Source: Reinekea sp. G2M2-21 (lineage in GTDB: Bacteria; Pseudomonadota; Gammaproteobacteria; Pseudomonadales; Natronospirillaceae). From it: DNA of 64,000 nt. The position numbers and the translations under genes were made by a program. The stretch spans positions 248,001 through 312,000 of the forward strand of contig NZ_JADPQG010000003.1 in assembly GCF_015687175.1 (NCBI RefSeq). Reading direction: 5' to 3'. Of this stretch, positions 36,172 through 45,170 are shown piece after piece (the first letter of the stretch is position 1; each line of letters opens with the position of its first letter). The notes beneath the pieces are model-generated. The model saw nothing but the letters and a program-made list of their open reading frames with translations, was not told where the DNA came from and made no database searches.

Positions 36172-36813
36172 ATGATTAGAGTTGCCGTTGTTGATGATCA
36201 TCCCGTCATCCGAAAAGGTTTAAAACAGCTGTTGGAACTGGAAGACGACCTGCAAGTGACGGTTTGCATCGGCGAACCTGAAACGGTTGTCGAAAATCTG
36301 AAGCACGACCCGGTTGACATTGTGTTGTTGGATTTGAACATGCCGAAAATCAACGGCATTCAAGTACTGATAAAAATCAAACAGGCCAATATAAAAGCGA
36401 AAGTCATTGTATTCACCGTATCCGAAGAACCGGTCGATATTCATAAAGCCATTCGTGCTGGCGCCGATGGTTTTCTACTCAAGGACGAAGAACCCGACCA
36501 AGTTATCAATAGCATTCGGGATTGTGTTAACGGTCGTCACGTGGTGAGTGGCGCCATTGAAGATATTGTTCGAGATATGGTCTTTAATCCGCCACCGGAA
36601 AACATACACCCTTTACTTGCCAAACTCACAGAAAGAGAAAAAGATGTTTTGAGGCTCATTGGCAGGGGGAAATCAAACCGGGAAATTGCACAAGAATTAT
36701 TTATGGCGGAAGGTACAGCAAAAGTACACGCCAAACGAATCCTGAGTAAGTTAGCCAAAAAAAATCGTATCGAAGTCGTTTTGTTGTGCCAAGAGTTAGA
36801 AGGTCTGATTTGA
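36172..36813 (+). CDS. narL: NarL/FixJ-family response regulator
   Basis: The ATG at 36172 is preferred over a TTG nine bases earlier and gives 213 residues. The receiver domain has the acidic pair in VVDDHP and the phospho-acceptor Asp in IVLLDLNMPKING near residue 54. The C-terminal LuxR-type helix-turn-helix (LTEREKDVLRLIGRGKSNREIAQELF) binds DNA. By position and similarity it should control the nar operon in response to nitrate. The expected sensor NarX or NarQ is not in the window. Confidence 0.85.
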   Translation: MIRVAVVDDHPVIRKGLKQLLELEDDLQVTVCIGEPETVVENLKHDPVDIVLLDLNMPKINGIQVLIKIKQANIKAKVIVFTVSEEPVDIHKAIRAGADGFLLKDEEPDQVINSIRDCVNGRHVVSGAIEDIVRDMVFNPPPENIHPLLAKLTEREKDVLRLIGRGKSNREIAQELFMAEGTAKVHAKRILSKLAKKNRIEVVLLCQELEGLI

Positions 36814-36873
36814 ACAAGAAAACTCTCAGTGACTTATTAAAGATCTAGTCGCGGGTTTCCGATCAAAAAACCT

Positions 36874-37557
36874 TCAAACCAACCCTTTAATGTCGCTTAA
36901 TTGCGTCACCACATAATCCGGCAGAACGTCAGTATTATTCTCAGCGCCCTTTCGCTGGTACCAACACCCTTTCATACCGACGTTCTGAGGTCCACGCACG
37001 TCGGCTTCTAAGGTATCGCCAATCATCAGGCACCGACCAGGGTCGGTTACGCCGACCGCTGCCATAGCAATGTGAAAAATATCCGCTTCGGGCTTCTGCA
37101 CGCCAACTACCGCGCTGACGGTTATGCCATGCAGCAAGCCATCCCAGCCTGCTTTCCGCCAACGGTGTTGCTGAGAACTCGGGAAACCATTAGTGATAAC
37201 GTGCACCGGGAGTTTGGCAGCCAGATATTGCATAAGATCGTCAGCCCCGTCCTCCAGTTCACATTGCAGTGCCAAACTCTGCGCGTAATGATCCGCAAGT
37301 GCCTGGGCGGACACTCTCGAGTTTTCGCCAATGGCGATGAGCCATTGCGACCAGCGGCGCAAGTTAATCTCATCATTGCGGATCAGCCCGGCGTGATAAT
37401 CGGCCCAGCATGCTCGGTTAATGCCTTCATAAAGGGTGAGCACGTCCTCGCTCAGCGGTAGGTCAAATTGCGTGCAGCTATCTGCCAGGGCCTTTTCCTG
37501 TGTCCGGTCAAAATCAAACAGTGTGTTATCGGCATCGATAAAAATGGCGTCGAACAT
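36874..37557 (-). CDS. yjjG: noncanonical pyrimidine nucleotidase, HAD-IA (YjjG type)
   Basis: The 227-residue enzyme has HAD motif I in FIDADNTLFDFDR (residues 5-17), motif II in VHVITNG near residue 117, motif III with a Lys in GVQKPEADIF, and motif IV in CLMIGDTLEADV. YjjG-type enzymes dephosphorylate pyrimidine nucleotides, including damaged ones. Two degraded copies of its 3' half lie at 20583-20855 and 23510-23790, on the other side of the nar module. Confidence 0.9.
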   Translation of the reverse strand: MFDAIFIDADNTLFDFDRTQEKALADSCTQFDLPLSEDVLTLYEGINRACWADYHAGLIRNDEINLRRWSQWLIAIGENSRVSAQALADHYAQSLALQCELEDGADDLMQYLAAKLPVHVITNGFPSSQQHRWRKAGWDGLLHGITVSAVVGVQKPEADIFHIAMAAVGVTDPGRCLMIGDTLEADVRGPQNVGMKGCWYQRKGAENNTDVLPDYVVTQLSDIKGLV

Positions 37558-37672
37558 AGAAACCTCTGAATAGCGGAATTTACCGCTCTGAAATGCTGAA
37601 AAACCTGCATTGAATCATATTAGCGGTAATTAAAGCGAACTAGGACTAGCCACTCGGGCTTAATCGCCATAA

Positions 37673-37690
37673 AATATACAACTGTATATT
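37673..37690. promoter_or_regulatory. operator-like palindrome upstream of the acyl-CoA ligase
   Basis: AATATAC-AACT-GTATATT has perfect seven-base arms and lies 34 bases upstream of the ligase start codon. Its centre AC-AACT-GT is the same as the palindrome in the hydrolase/TetR promoter at 40955-40968, so one regulator may bind both. Confidence 0.5.
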
Positions 37691-37723
37691 ATTTTAAGGT
37701 GTATACACCTAACCGAGGTCCCC

Positions 37724-39469
37724 TTGTTATTTCTGGAAAAAATCCAATCGCACGCACACCTAATGCCCGATCAATCTGCCCTATCTCAACAAGTGGTCGG
37801 GCAATGGCGCCACCTGACTTGGGCTGAAAGCTGGCAGGCTTCTCTGCATATTGCGGCCGGGATGGCGTCGTACGGGGTAAAACGCGGCGACCGGGTCGCG
37901 ATTATGGCCAACAACTGTATCGAGTGGACCTTAGTTGATATTGCCTGCATGGTAATTGGTGCGGTGTCGGTACCGGTGTATGCCACGTCGAGTCCAGAAC
38001 AGATTGAGTACATTCTGAATCACAGCGAAGCCAAACTGGTCTTCGCAGAACCCGAATTAGTTGCTCTGATCCGCGCTTTAGATAATCGGTTGCCCACAGT
38101 AAACGCTGTGATCAATATGAATGTTCACCCCGCTGCGGCCGAAACGCTAGACACGTTGGCGCATTGGCAAACGCAAACTTTTCCCGACATTCGCGTTGAA
38201 CCGACACAACCAGGCGACCTGCTGACCATCGTTTATACCAGTGGCACCACGGGCAACCCAAAAGGCGTCATGATTACCCATGGCAACCTGTTGGCGGCCA
38301 TTGAAGCGCATCTCAGCGGCATTGAATTCAATGCTGGCGATCGGTCTTTGGCGGCACTGCCATTGAGTCATATTTTTGAACGCGGCTGGACGGCAATAGC
38401 ACTCTACGCGGGCGGTCATAACCATTACGTGGCCGATATCAACGACTTACAAACGCAATTACAGTCGGTAAAGCCTCATGTATTCTGCGCTGTACCGCGG
38501 ATATTCGAAAAAATCTACGCGGGCATTGTTCACAAAGCGCGACAAGCGGGACCGCTTAACGCTGCAATCTTGGCGTGGGCATCTGCACGTGTCAGACGCA
38601 ATCAACAACGTCAGCAACAGGGTAAGCGCGTTAATGGTTTCGCCCGGGCCATGCAGCAATTAGCAACTCTATTGGTAGGCCGGAAGATCGCGCACGCATT
38701 GGGTGGCAATATCCGCTTCATGCCTTGCGGTGGCGCTGCGCTCGATCCAGACATTCATGGTTTTTTCATGGGCCTGGGCATCCATGTAAAAATTGGCTAT
38801 GGCATGACTGAAACCCTGGCCACGGTCAGTTTCATGCCGGATAACGGTTATGTCTTAGGCACTCTTGGCAAACCGATGACAGGCATCGACATTCGCATCG
38901 CTGAACAGAACCATGAAATATTGGTTCGCAGTCCGAGCATGACACCCGGTTATTATAAAGATGAAAAAGCGACGGCCGAACTGATACAGGACGGCTGGCT
39001 GCACACGGGCGATGCTGGGCATTTCGATACCGAAGGCAATCTGGTTTTTGAAGAGCGCCTGAAAGAGTTGATGAAAACCTCCGGCGGAAAATACATCGCG
39101 CCCCAACATGTTGAAGGCGTGTTGATCCGCGAAGAATTGTTTGAGCAGGTTGCGGTTATTGCTGACGCGCGCAACTATGCTACCGCCTTGATTGTGCCGG
39201 CTTGGGAAGCACTGGAAGACTACGCCCGCAGCATCAATCTGCAATACGACAACAAACTCGATCTGCTGAGAAATTCCAAAATTCTGGCGCACATCGAAGC
39301 GCGATTGCAGGCCGTGCAAGTCGGGCTGGCACGTTATGAACAGATAAAACGTTTTACGCTTTTACCGAGAGAATTTTCGATGCAGGACGGCGAAATCACC
39401 CCCACCATGAAACTGCGTCGCAAGGTGATCAGTCAGCGTTTTGCCGATGAAATAAAAGCCATGTATTAG
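37724..39469 (+). CDS. AMP-dependent long-chain acyl-CoA synthetase
   Basis: The start is TTG with GAGG five bases before it. The 581-residue protein has the ATP/AMP motif IVYTSGTTGNPKGVM near residue 168, the acyl-adenylate motif YGMTET near residue 360, and the C-terminal catalytic region GWLHTGDAGHFDTEG. It activates fatty acids as CoA thioesters through an acyl-AMP step. It resembles long-chain ligases of the FAA/AcsL15-type found in marine bacteria. The upstream palindrome suggests lipid-responsive control by a TetR protein. Confidence 0.93.
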   Translation: MLFLEKIQSHAHLMPDQSALSQQVVGQWRHLTWAESWQASLHIAAGMASYGVKRGDRVAIMANNCIEWTLVDIACMVIGAVSVPVYATSSPEQIEYILNHSEAKLVFAEPELVALIRALDNRLPTVNAVINMNVHPAAAETLDTLAHWQTQTFPDIRVEPTQPGDLLTIVYTSGTTGNPKGVMITHGNLLAAIEAHLSGIEFNAGDRSLAALPLSHIFERGWTAIALYAGGHNHYVADINDLQTQLQSVKPHVFCAVPRIFEKIYAGIVHKARQAGPLNAAILAWASARVRRNQQRQQQGKRVNGFARAMQQLATLLVGRKIAHALGGNIRFMPCGGAALDPDIHGFFMGLGIHVKIGYGMTETLATVSFMPDNGYVLGTLGKPMTGIDIRIAEQNHEILVRSPSMTPGYYKDEKATAELIQDGWLHTGDAGHFDTEGNLVFEERLKELMKTSGGKYIAPQHVEGVLIREELFEQVAVIADARNYATALIVPAWEALEDYARSINLQYDNKLDLLRNSKILAHIEARLQAVQVGLARYEQIKRFTLLPREFSMQDGEITPTMKLRRKVISQRFADEIKAMY

Positions 39470-39480
39470 CAATCACGGCA

Positions 39481-40077
39481 TTAAGCAGCGAACCGAGCCA
39501 AAGCTCGAAGCAACATATTGTGCTGACGTGCGGTTGCTTTCGTGTTTTCTTGAATGGGGCTGGCGACAGACGACCCCACATACAGGCTATAAAGTTCGTA
39601 TGCGATTTCCTTACTGCTGACATTGCGCACCATCGAGTCCTGCGCCTGTGCCTTCGCGACCAACCCGGTCAAGGTTTCCAACAACCGGCGCTGTTGCTCG
39701 AAAGCATGACGCCGCACAGGGGAGTCTTGCCTGTGTTCGTATTCAACAATGGCTTTGACAAACGGGCAACTGGTTTGCTCTTTCGTGAATACTCGCGCTG
39801 TCCAGTTTACCCAGTTTGAAATTAACTGCTGTAATTGGGTATAAGCATCATCGTGCCGGGATGGTTTAAGAACGTTCTCGATGAACTGTTTTTCGCTGTA
39901 GTCGAGAATCGCAATCTGCATGTCGTCTTTGTTTTTAAAGTGCGAGATCACACCCGTGCGCGACATTCCAGTCAGGCTGGAAATGGTACCGATGGTGATG
40001 TCCGCCAAGCCATATTGACTACTGTGCAGCATGCCCCGATTTAAAATACTGTCGCGCGTGCGCTCACCCTTGTTCAT
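39481..40077 (-). CDS. TetR family transcriptional regulator
   Basis: This 198-residue protein has a TetR-type N-terminal helix-turn-helix (ADITIGTISSLTGMSRTGVISHFKNK, residues about 23-50) and a helical C-terminal domain. It overlaps the upstream alpha/beta hydrolase gene by four bases and is read second in the pair. It probably represses this pair through the palindromes at 40955-40997 and perhaps the acyl-CoA ligase through the related site at 37673-37690. Its gene ends 11 bases from the convergent ligase gene. Confidence 0.9.
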   Translation of the reverse strand: MNKGERTRDSILNRGMLHSSQYGLADITIGTISSLTGMSRTGVISHFKNKDDMQIAILDYSEKQFIENVLKPSRHDDAYTQLQQLISNWVNWTARVFTKEQTSCPFVKAIVEYEHRQDSPVRRHAFEQQRRLLETLTGLVAKAQAQDSMVRNVSSKEIAYELYSLYVGSSVASPIQENTKATARQHNMLLRALARFAA

Positions 40078-40940
40078 ACTGCCGACAACTGCTCCGAAAT
40101 GTGATGGATCACGTCAGTATCGCGCAGAATGCGCCGATGTCCCAGCCCCTCGGTACAGATAAGGGTCACATTCCCGCGTTGAGCGTACTGTTCAACATCC
40201 GCAAATGGTGCGTATCGGTCTTTGGCGTCGTGAATGAAAACCACATTGTCACTGACTTTATGCAAATGCTGTTCGGCATCCAGATCGGTCCAGGTTTTAC
40301 CATAGCGCCGGGTGACCGAATCCAGTACACGGGTCAGGAAATGCCGGGAAATGCCAAAACGCTCGACTTGCGCAAACATGATGTTAAACATGTTTACTGG
40401 AACCGAGATTAACACCACCTTCGATTGCCGAAGCAGGCTGACGGGCAGATTCAGAATCGCCAACCCACCCATGGAGTGCCCGATCAGCGCGTGCACTTGC
40501 TTACCACTGGTCTGCAAGTGAGTAATCACCAACTCAAGAGTCTCAATGAATGCAGGTAAATGGGCGCGGTTTCCTGCAGATGTGCCATGACCGATATGAT
40601 CGATCGCTGCGACACTGAACCCCTGCTCCAACAACGATTCCACCAACGCCTGAAAGCTGCCGCTGGTATCGCCCCAACCGTGGCTGAGCACAGCGACACG
40701 ATTGCCATCACCAAAAAGATGCACTCGTACATCACCTGCCTGTGAGGCAACCACCATCGGTTTCGACACCAGGTCTGCCCCAAAGGTGACCGTTCTGGGG
40801 GCCTTTGGATTCAATAGCAACGCATGACCAATACGCGCGGTAAGGTGAGGAAACCAACGGCTGAGACCCCCGGTAAACGATAGCGAAACCCGTTGCAGCC
40901 AGAAATCTCGCTGTGTTTGCTGAAAATAGTCAAATGCCAT
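40074..40940 (-). CDS. alpha/beta hydrolase
   Basis: The ATG at 40940 follows GGAGGGT and gives 288 residues; an in-frame start 21 bases upstream has no such site. The fold markers are the oxyanion region LSHGWGDTSGSF near residue 87, the nucleophile elbow GHSMGG near residue 155, an acid in IHDAKDRYAP and the His in GLGHRRILRD. It is probably a lipase- or esterase-like serine hydrolase. The pairing with a TetR gene and an acyl-CoA ligase under related palindromes suggests a lipid-use group. Confidence 0.88.
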   Translation of the reverse strand: MAFDYFQQTQRDFWLQRVSLSFTGGLSRWFPHLTARIGHALLLNPKAPRTVTFGADLVSKPMVVASQAGDVRVHLFGDGNRVAVLSHGWGDTSGSFQALVESLLEQGFSVAAIDHIGHGTSAGNRAHLPAFIETLELVITHLQTSGKQVHALIGHSMGGLAILNLPVSLLRQSKVVLISVPVNMFNIMFAQVERFGISRHFLTRVLDSVTRRYGKTWTDLDAEQHLHKVSDNVVFIHDAKDRYAPFADVEQYAQRGNVTLICTEGLGHRRILRDTDVIHHISEQLSAV

Positions 40941-40954
40941 AAACCCTCCAAAAT

Positions 40955-40997
40955 AGAACAACTGTTCTTATTTTAAGAATAGTACGGGCGTACTATT
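40955..40997. promoter_or_regulatory. two operator-like palindromes ahead of the hydrolase/TetR pair
   Basis: AGAAC-AACT-GTTCT (40955-40968) has five-base arms around the same AACT core as the ligase site. AATAGTACG-GG-CGTACTATT (40978-40997) has nine-base arms. Both lie within 60 bases of the hydrolase start, where a repressor would block transcription. Confidence 0.6.
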
Positions 40998-41267
40998 TTT
41001 GCAAGGCTTTTTTTTACCGTTCAGGGTTTCAATTGTTCTGCAGATTTGGGTTTCGGCCTTAACAATCCCAGCCGCCACCAAAAAAGGTCTGATCACACGT
41101 CTCAATTTCGTCTTCGACAGATTGTTCGCAACCGTCAACCATGGCCGACGCTGTTGTTCAAGCACCGCTGTATATCCAACCAGTGAGACGCGAATTGCTT
41201 TGTGTAATGGTTTGAAAGGCCGTGAAACAACCTGCGCCACATTCTCAATAGATAAACTAACTTCCAA
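40968..41267 (-). CDS. possible small protein upstream of the hydrolase
   Basis: A 99-codon frame opens at a TTG (41267) and would end just before the hydrolase gene. It has amphipathic helical segments (NVAQVVSRPFKPLHKAIRVS) that faintly recall phasin-like proteins. It overlaps both palindromes and has no clear ribosome-binding site, so it may well be non-coding. Confidence 0.2.
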   Translation of the reverse strand: MEVSLSIENVAQVVSRPFKPLHKAIRVSLVGYTAVLEQQRRPWLTVANNLSKTKLRRVIRPFLVAAGIVKAETQICRTIETLNGKKKPCKNSTPVLFLK

Positions 41268-41716
41268 ATTCTATTTAGCCCGACCAGGCGTAGATAATCA
41301 TTCCGTCGCATTTGATTTGGCTGACAGAATTGACACGTTGCAACGGATTCAAGGGCATGGATGCCCTTGCAAGCGCCGCGTGTGTGCAGGGAAGCACGCT
41401 CAAGCGACCGTTCGAAAAAAGTGTCAAATAAGGCAGAAAACCAAAGCGGGCGACAAAAGGAGGGTTAAAATCGAATCGTCAGATCTGACTGTTTCTTCAC
41501 GGCAAAGGACACACATTTAAAACAGGTCGTAGCTACTCTCAAATTGATAATTCACATGCCTCGTGAGCTTATGCAAGTACCATTCTGGACACCCGTATCC
41601 GCACAACCCAAAACCACTCTCTACCTGCAATATGCCGGTGCAAAAATAGGTTCACCACTTTCAACCCCAACGACGTACTATGGCGACCTGTTCAATTGGA
41701 AAAATGAGGAAAGCCA
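41268..41716. other. gene-free stretch upstream of ppnP
   Basis: No supported gene lies here. CAAGGGCAT-GG-ATGCCCTTG at 41350-41369 is a perfect nine-base-arm palindrome followed by gcaagcgccgc; it could be a dispersed repeat or a structured RNA element. A plus-strand frame across the region (40999-41520) has Cys/Arg-rich composition unlike a protein. Confidence 0.45.
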
Positions 41717-41998
41717 ATGATCAAGCATAATTCTTATTTCGACGGTACTGTTCAGTCACTGGCACTGGAAGGGCATGAAAAACCGGCCACTGTGGGCGTC
41801 ATGGCCAAAGGCGACTATGAATTCGGCACCGAAGCGGCAGAGTTGATGCAAGTAGTTGCAGGTGAATTGATCGTAAAGTTACCAGGTTCAGACGAATTTG
41901 AGTCATTCAAAACCGGTAGCGAATTCCACGTACCCGCCAACAGTAAATTCCAGTTGCAGGTACCGGTCGATACCGCCTACCTGTGCATTTACGGCTAA
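41717..41998 (+). CDS. ppnP: pyrimidine/purine nucleoside phosphorylase PpnP
   Basis: The 93-residue small cupin (DUF1255/YaiE) starts [17 protein letters not shown] and has [21 protein letters not shown] and the C-terminal DTAYLCIYG, as in E. coli PpnP. It cleaves nucleosides with phosphate to give the free base and ribose 1-phosphate. GAGGAAAG precedes the ATG, and its own terminator follows. Confidence 0.95.
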   Translation: MIKHNSYFDGTVQSLALEGHEKPATVGVMAKGDYEFGTEAAELMQVVAGELIVKLPGSDEFESFKTGSEFHVPANSKFQLQVPVDTAYLCIYG

Positions 41999-42023
41999 AC
42001 ATTCGAAACGCTTATAAAACTGA

Positions 42024-42046
42024 AGCCGCCTTTCGCGGCTTTTTTT
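42024..42046 (+). terminator. ppnP terminator
   Basis: AGCCGC-CTTTC-GCGGCT followed by seven T, 26 bases after the ppnP stop. Confidence 0.85.
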
Positions 42047-42974
42047 AGCAAGGTTGTTTGATACTCGAAACAACCTGTTCACACAGCCGGTGCGTTGAAC
42101 GCACACCTTCCAGGTAACCTTGTTGCGCAACGCCTGCTCGTACCGACGCAACAAACGCCTCTAACATGGCAACGAAACCTCGTTTCTCCAAGGTGCTGGT
42201 CCAATCGTCCACGAGTAACACATGTCGTTGATTATCACGCAGGTGCACACCCGTTGTCAGATTGTCGAGTTGCCAGGCCTCATTCAATTGGCTGATATCC
42301 AACCGTTCGCAGGTTTGTCCATAAAGCCGATTCATACTGGCACACACCGCTCGACCGTTCTCCTGCCAATTTACCTGCAGACTGCCCAATGCAACGTCCT
42401 GAAAATAAGCCGAAACCATCGGTTCACTGACCAATTCATTCATAGCAAAACGTACGAAATCCAGTACATGAATGAAATCGTCATACACAAAGGTTCGCAC
42501 ATCCCCCGGCAAATTATGTCGATTTTTCTGATAGTGGATTTGCAGGGGTCTGTTTGCGAGCACAGGTTGGTACAATGGCACATAGCGACGATTAAAACCG
42601 CAGAACAATGGCGTATTTTTACGCAAAGCCAGATCAATCAACGTTTCGGTTTGATCGAGCCTGTCGCTGATCGGTTTATCAACGAAGACAGCAATGCCAC
42701 GTGTGAGCGCCTGTTCGATTAACGCAGCATGTGATGACGTAGCGCTGTGGATCATAACCGCATCGACAGGTTGGTTGAGCAGTTGCGCGTAATCCACATA
42801 CGTCTCCGACACGCGATACTGCGCCGCAAACTGCCTGAGTATTTGTTCGTTTCGGGTACACAGTATGGGGCAGATATCCGCCCGCTGCGTCATTAACGGC
42901 AAATAAGCTTTCGCTGCAATGTCGCCCAAACCCACCAGGGCGATACGCAATTGTCGAGTCGATGATTGACTCAT
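42045..42974 (-). CDS. Gfo/Idh/MocA family oxidoreductase
   Basis: I choose the ATG at 42974, preceded by GGAGAAAT, over a start 42 bases upstream; this gives 309 residues. An N-terminal Rossmann fold (RIALVGLGDIAAKAYLP) is followed by the dinucleotide-domain motif VFVDKPISD near residue 95, whose Lys-Pro is typical of the family. The C-terminal alpha/beta domain probably binds a sugar or sugar acid. The substrate is not predictable. It is a single gene converging on ppnP. Confidence 0.9.
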   Translation of the reverse strand: MSQSSTRQLRIALVGLGDIAAKAYLPLMTQRADICPILCTRNEQILRQFAAQYRVSETYVDYAQLLNQPVDAVMIHSATSSHAALIEQALTRGIAVFVDKPISDRLDQTETLIDLALRKNTPLFCGFNRRYVPLYQPVLANRPLQIHYQKNRHNLPGDVRTFVYDDFIHVLDFVRFAMNELVSEPMVSAYFQDVALGSLQVNWQENGRAVCASMNRLYGQTCERLDISQLNEAWQLDNLTTGVHLRDNQRHVLLVDDWTSTLEKRGFVAMLEAFVASVRAGVAQQGYLEGVRSTHRLCEQVVSSIKQPC

Positions 42975-43282
42975 ATATTTCTCCAACTTCTTTTGTCCAG
43001 AAACATCACCGGCCACTGCGTTGAGATGACAGATTAACGACCAAACTTTCTTGCAATTTATTTCACGTACACAATGTTTTAACTACGGGAGTAACAACGC
43101 CCGGCTCTACTCGCAGTGGAACATTTCATTGAAGTGCGCACGTGTTGGAATGCACATGAATGGCCAATGACATAAGCAAGGCTAGCAAAAAAAAATGCGG
43201 TAAGTATTGCAATGCCGCAGTAAAAAACCAATGCCATTGGGAATATTAGGGCTTAAATGGACGCCATAAAGAAAGAAAGCCG
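42975..43282. other. intergenic region between oxidoreductase and chitinase genes
   Basis: This spacer holds the upstream region of the oxidoreductase gene. I see no coding frame or operator. AT-rich repeats of gcaatgccgcagtaaaaa type near 43205-43230 are not clearly structured. Confidence 0.4.
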
Positions 43283-43308
43283 AAAAAACCGGGCTTGAAC
43301 AGCCCGGT
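43283..43308 (-). terminator. chitinase gene terminator
   Basis: ACCGGGCT-TGAAC-AGCCCGGT (43288-43308), with a T-run on the minus strand from the A-run at 43283-43288; it lies 11 bases after the stop. Confidence 0.85.
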
Positions 43309-43318
43309 CAGTTTAAGT

Positions 43319-44869
43319 TTATTTTTCGAGAATGGTCACATCGAAATACTTCACCAGACACTTCTCATAGTCACCAGCTTCGAGAACACTGTAAGCGGTT
43401 TGATAACCCACCAATTTACACTCGAACGATTTGCCGCCTGGGTTTTCAGCAACATAACGCCAGTCTTGATCCCAGTTCAGCAGTAAACCACCTGCGCCTT
43501 CGACGACATATGCGTCTTGCCCTGCGCAACCGAGTTCTTCATCTGCGGCGATATCGACACCGAGATACGCGGCGACACCGCGATAATACTGTATACGATT
43601 GGCCGACTGCGGCTTCTCGTGTATTCCATCGGTTGACTGACCGCATTCAATGCCTCCGTTGACGATATTGGTCGTAGCGCCAAAGCCCTTTTTAATACCA
43701 CGACTGGCATCCACCGCGTTTGGCTGCCATGTTCCATCCACAACGTGCAGGATCGAAGGTTTTGGTGACTGAGGTGTCACCGTAAACCAGATGGCCGAAG
43801 CAATGGGGTAATAGGATGTAGCAACCTTATCGGGTTCCTGCAGGAAAATCGATGAGTCACCAAACAGGGCGGTCGAGAACGGTCCATAGTTGAAGTTATA
43901 ACTTAACTGCTTGTAACCACGTCCATAATATTGTTTTCCCGCACCGCAGGCCCACTTTTGCCCTTGCCAGGAATTCGGATCGCAAGTGACATCATAACCG
44001 CAGCCCGGTGCACCTTCGGTACAACCCGCTTCGCGCAGGTAATACATTGACTGACGCCATTGTTCGATACTCGCGTTGGGATCGTGCGCGCCGGTTTCCT
44101 GTCCACCGTGTGCCACCAGCGTCGCAATCAGCTTACGGCAAATTGCATCGGAGTCTTTTCCTTCGTAGGTTGCGCAATAGCCTGGAAACTTGCCAACGGC
44201 CTGCAAGAAGCCTTGATAGGTATAAGCAGGGTGCCGCATAGAAAACATATATTCAAAGGCTGCAGGCGTGACAATACGCTCTACCCGTTTGACATTTTCC
44301 GGGTTGGCTAAACGCCCGGGCGCGATTGACTGAGTATCCGACTCGGGTAAAACCTGGATATCTTTCTTGACTCGGACGAACAGATCGCTCGCGGTTTTGG
44401 CGGACTCCGAGGTTTCAATATCGGATCGGCACAGTGTGTACTGGCCATTTGCGTCCGTTTGAATACCGCAGTCGCTACCTGGTAAATCCGGGTCTGGATC
44501 AGGGTCGGGACCTGTTGCACCGGCCACCGAAATCGTCACCGCCGACGACTGGCTGCAACCGTCTGCTGTACATAAACGAGCGACCAGCGAGTAACTTCCT
44601 GCTTCAAAGTCGGCTACACATTGCCCGGTTTGGGCATTGTTGCCATTGGCCGCAATGGTGGCAGAGCAAATATCGGCACCATTGGCTGCGACAGCCCATT
44701 GTGTGCCATTCGTACCCCACCACATGTTCCAGGTAATCGAAATGCTTTGACCGCTGTCGTACGTTGTCGGCATCCAGCTGATGGAGGGTTTCGCGGGAAC
44801 CGCGGCGTGCGCAATAGACGCAGCAATAACGGCGAGCATACTCGCCATAACCAAGTTTCGTTTTAGCAT
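43319..44869 (-). CDS. secreted family 19 chitinase with N-terminal accessory module
   Basis: The 516-residue enzyme has a signal peptide (residues 1-22), an N-terminal beta module (about 25-115, with paired Cys in ADICSA and CTADGCSQ) that may bind carbohydrate, a DPDPDPD linker near residue 122, and a GH19 catalytic domain from about 185. The first catalytic Glu is in AHGGQETGAHD near residue 257, and GRGYKQLSYNFNYG near residue 320 is the substrate-cleft signature. It should cut chitin outside the cell by inversion. A marine origin fits. Confidence 0.93.
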   Translation of the reverse strand: MLKRNLVMASMLAVIAASIAHAAVPAKPSISWMPTTYDSGQSISITWNMWWGTNGTQWAVAANGADICSATIAANGNNAQTGQCVADFEAGSYSLVARLCTADGCSQSSAVTISVAGATGPDPDPDPDLPGSDCGIQTDANGQYTLCRSDIETSESAKTASDLFVRVKKDIQVLPESDTQSIAPGRLANPENVKRVERIVTPAAFEYMFSMRHPAYTYQGFLQAVGKFPGYCATYEGKDSDAICRKLIATLVAHGGQETGAHDPNASIEQWRQSMYYLREAGCTEGAPGCGYDVTCDPNSWQGQKWACGAGKQYYGRGYKQLSYNFNYGPFSTALFGDSSIFLQEPDKVATSYYPIASAIWFTVTPQSPKPSILHVVDGTWQPNAVDASRGIKKGFGATTNIVNGGIECGQSTDGIHEKPQSANRIQYYRGVAAYLGVDIAADEELGCAGQDAYVVEGAGGLLLNWDQDWRYVAENPGGKSFECKLVGYQTAYSVLEAGDYEKCLVKYFDVTILEK

Positions 44870-45170
44870 AGTCTGAGTGTTCCTTTGTTATTGTTTTGGT
44901 CGGAAGCCTACGAGGTTGGACCCACAGAAAAACGCAGCTCGTCTCGTATGTCGCCGGTCATTCGCCAGAGACAAATCTTCCGGCGCGGAACGTAGCACCG
45001 GTCATTTGTTGACCACAATAAAAAGAAAGTTTGCGTGCCAATATTTAGGACTGTGTCACATGAATTGGCTTTTAGAAAAAACACCTTAGAGACCAATGCA
45101 TGATTAAATTACTGTCGCGTGGACAGCGACTAAAAATCCTTACTTTAACTAAACGAAGTTAAAAAGTAGC
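44870..45170. other. intergenic region upstream of chitinase
   Basis: This region carries the chitinase promoter and the 3' flank of the next minus-strand gene. A short hairpin GTCGC-N7-GCGAC at about 45115-45131 lacks a T-run. No gene is seen. Confidence 0.4.

Noticed and set aside
40999-41520. Plus-strand frame of 173 codons
   Set aside because: Its composition is Arg/Cys-rich, it has no clear start signal, it crosses a palindrome and it has no family resemblance.
42222-42722. Plus-strand frame opposite the Gfo/Idh/MocA gene
   Set aside because: It is the shadow of a well-supported gene; the product shows no domain.
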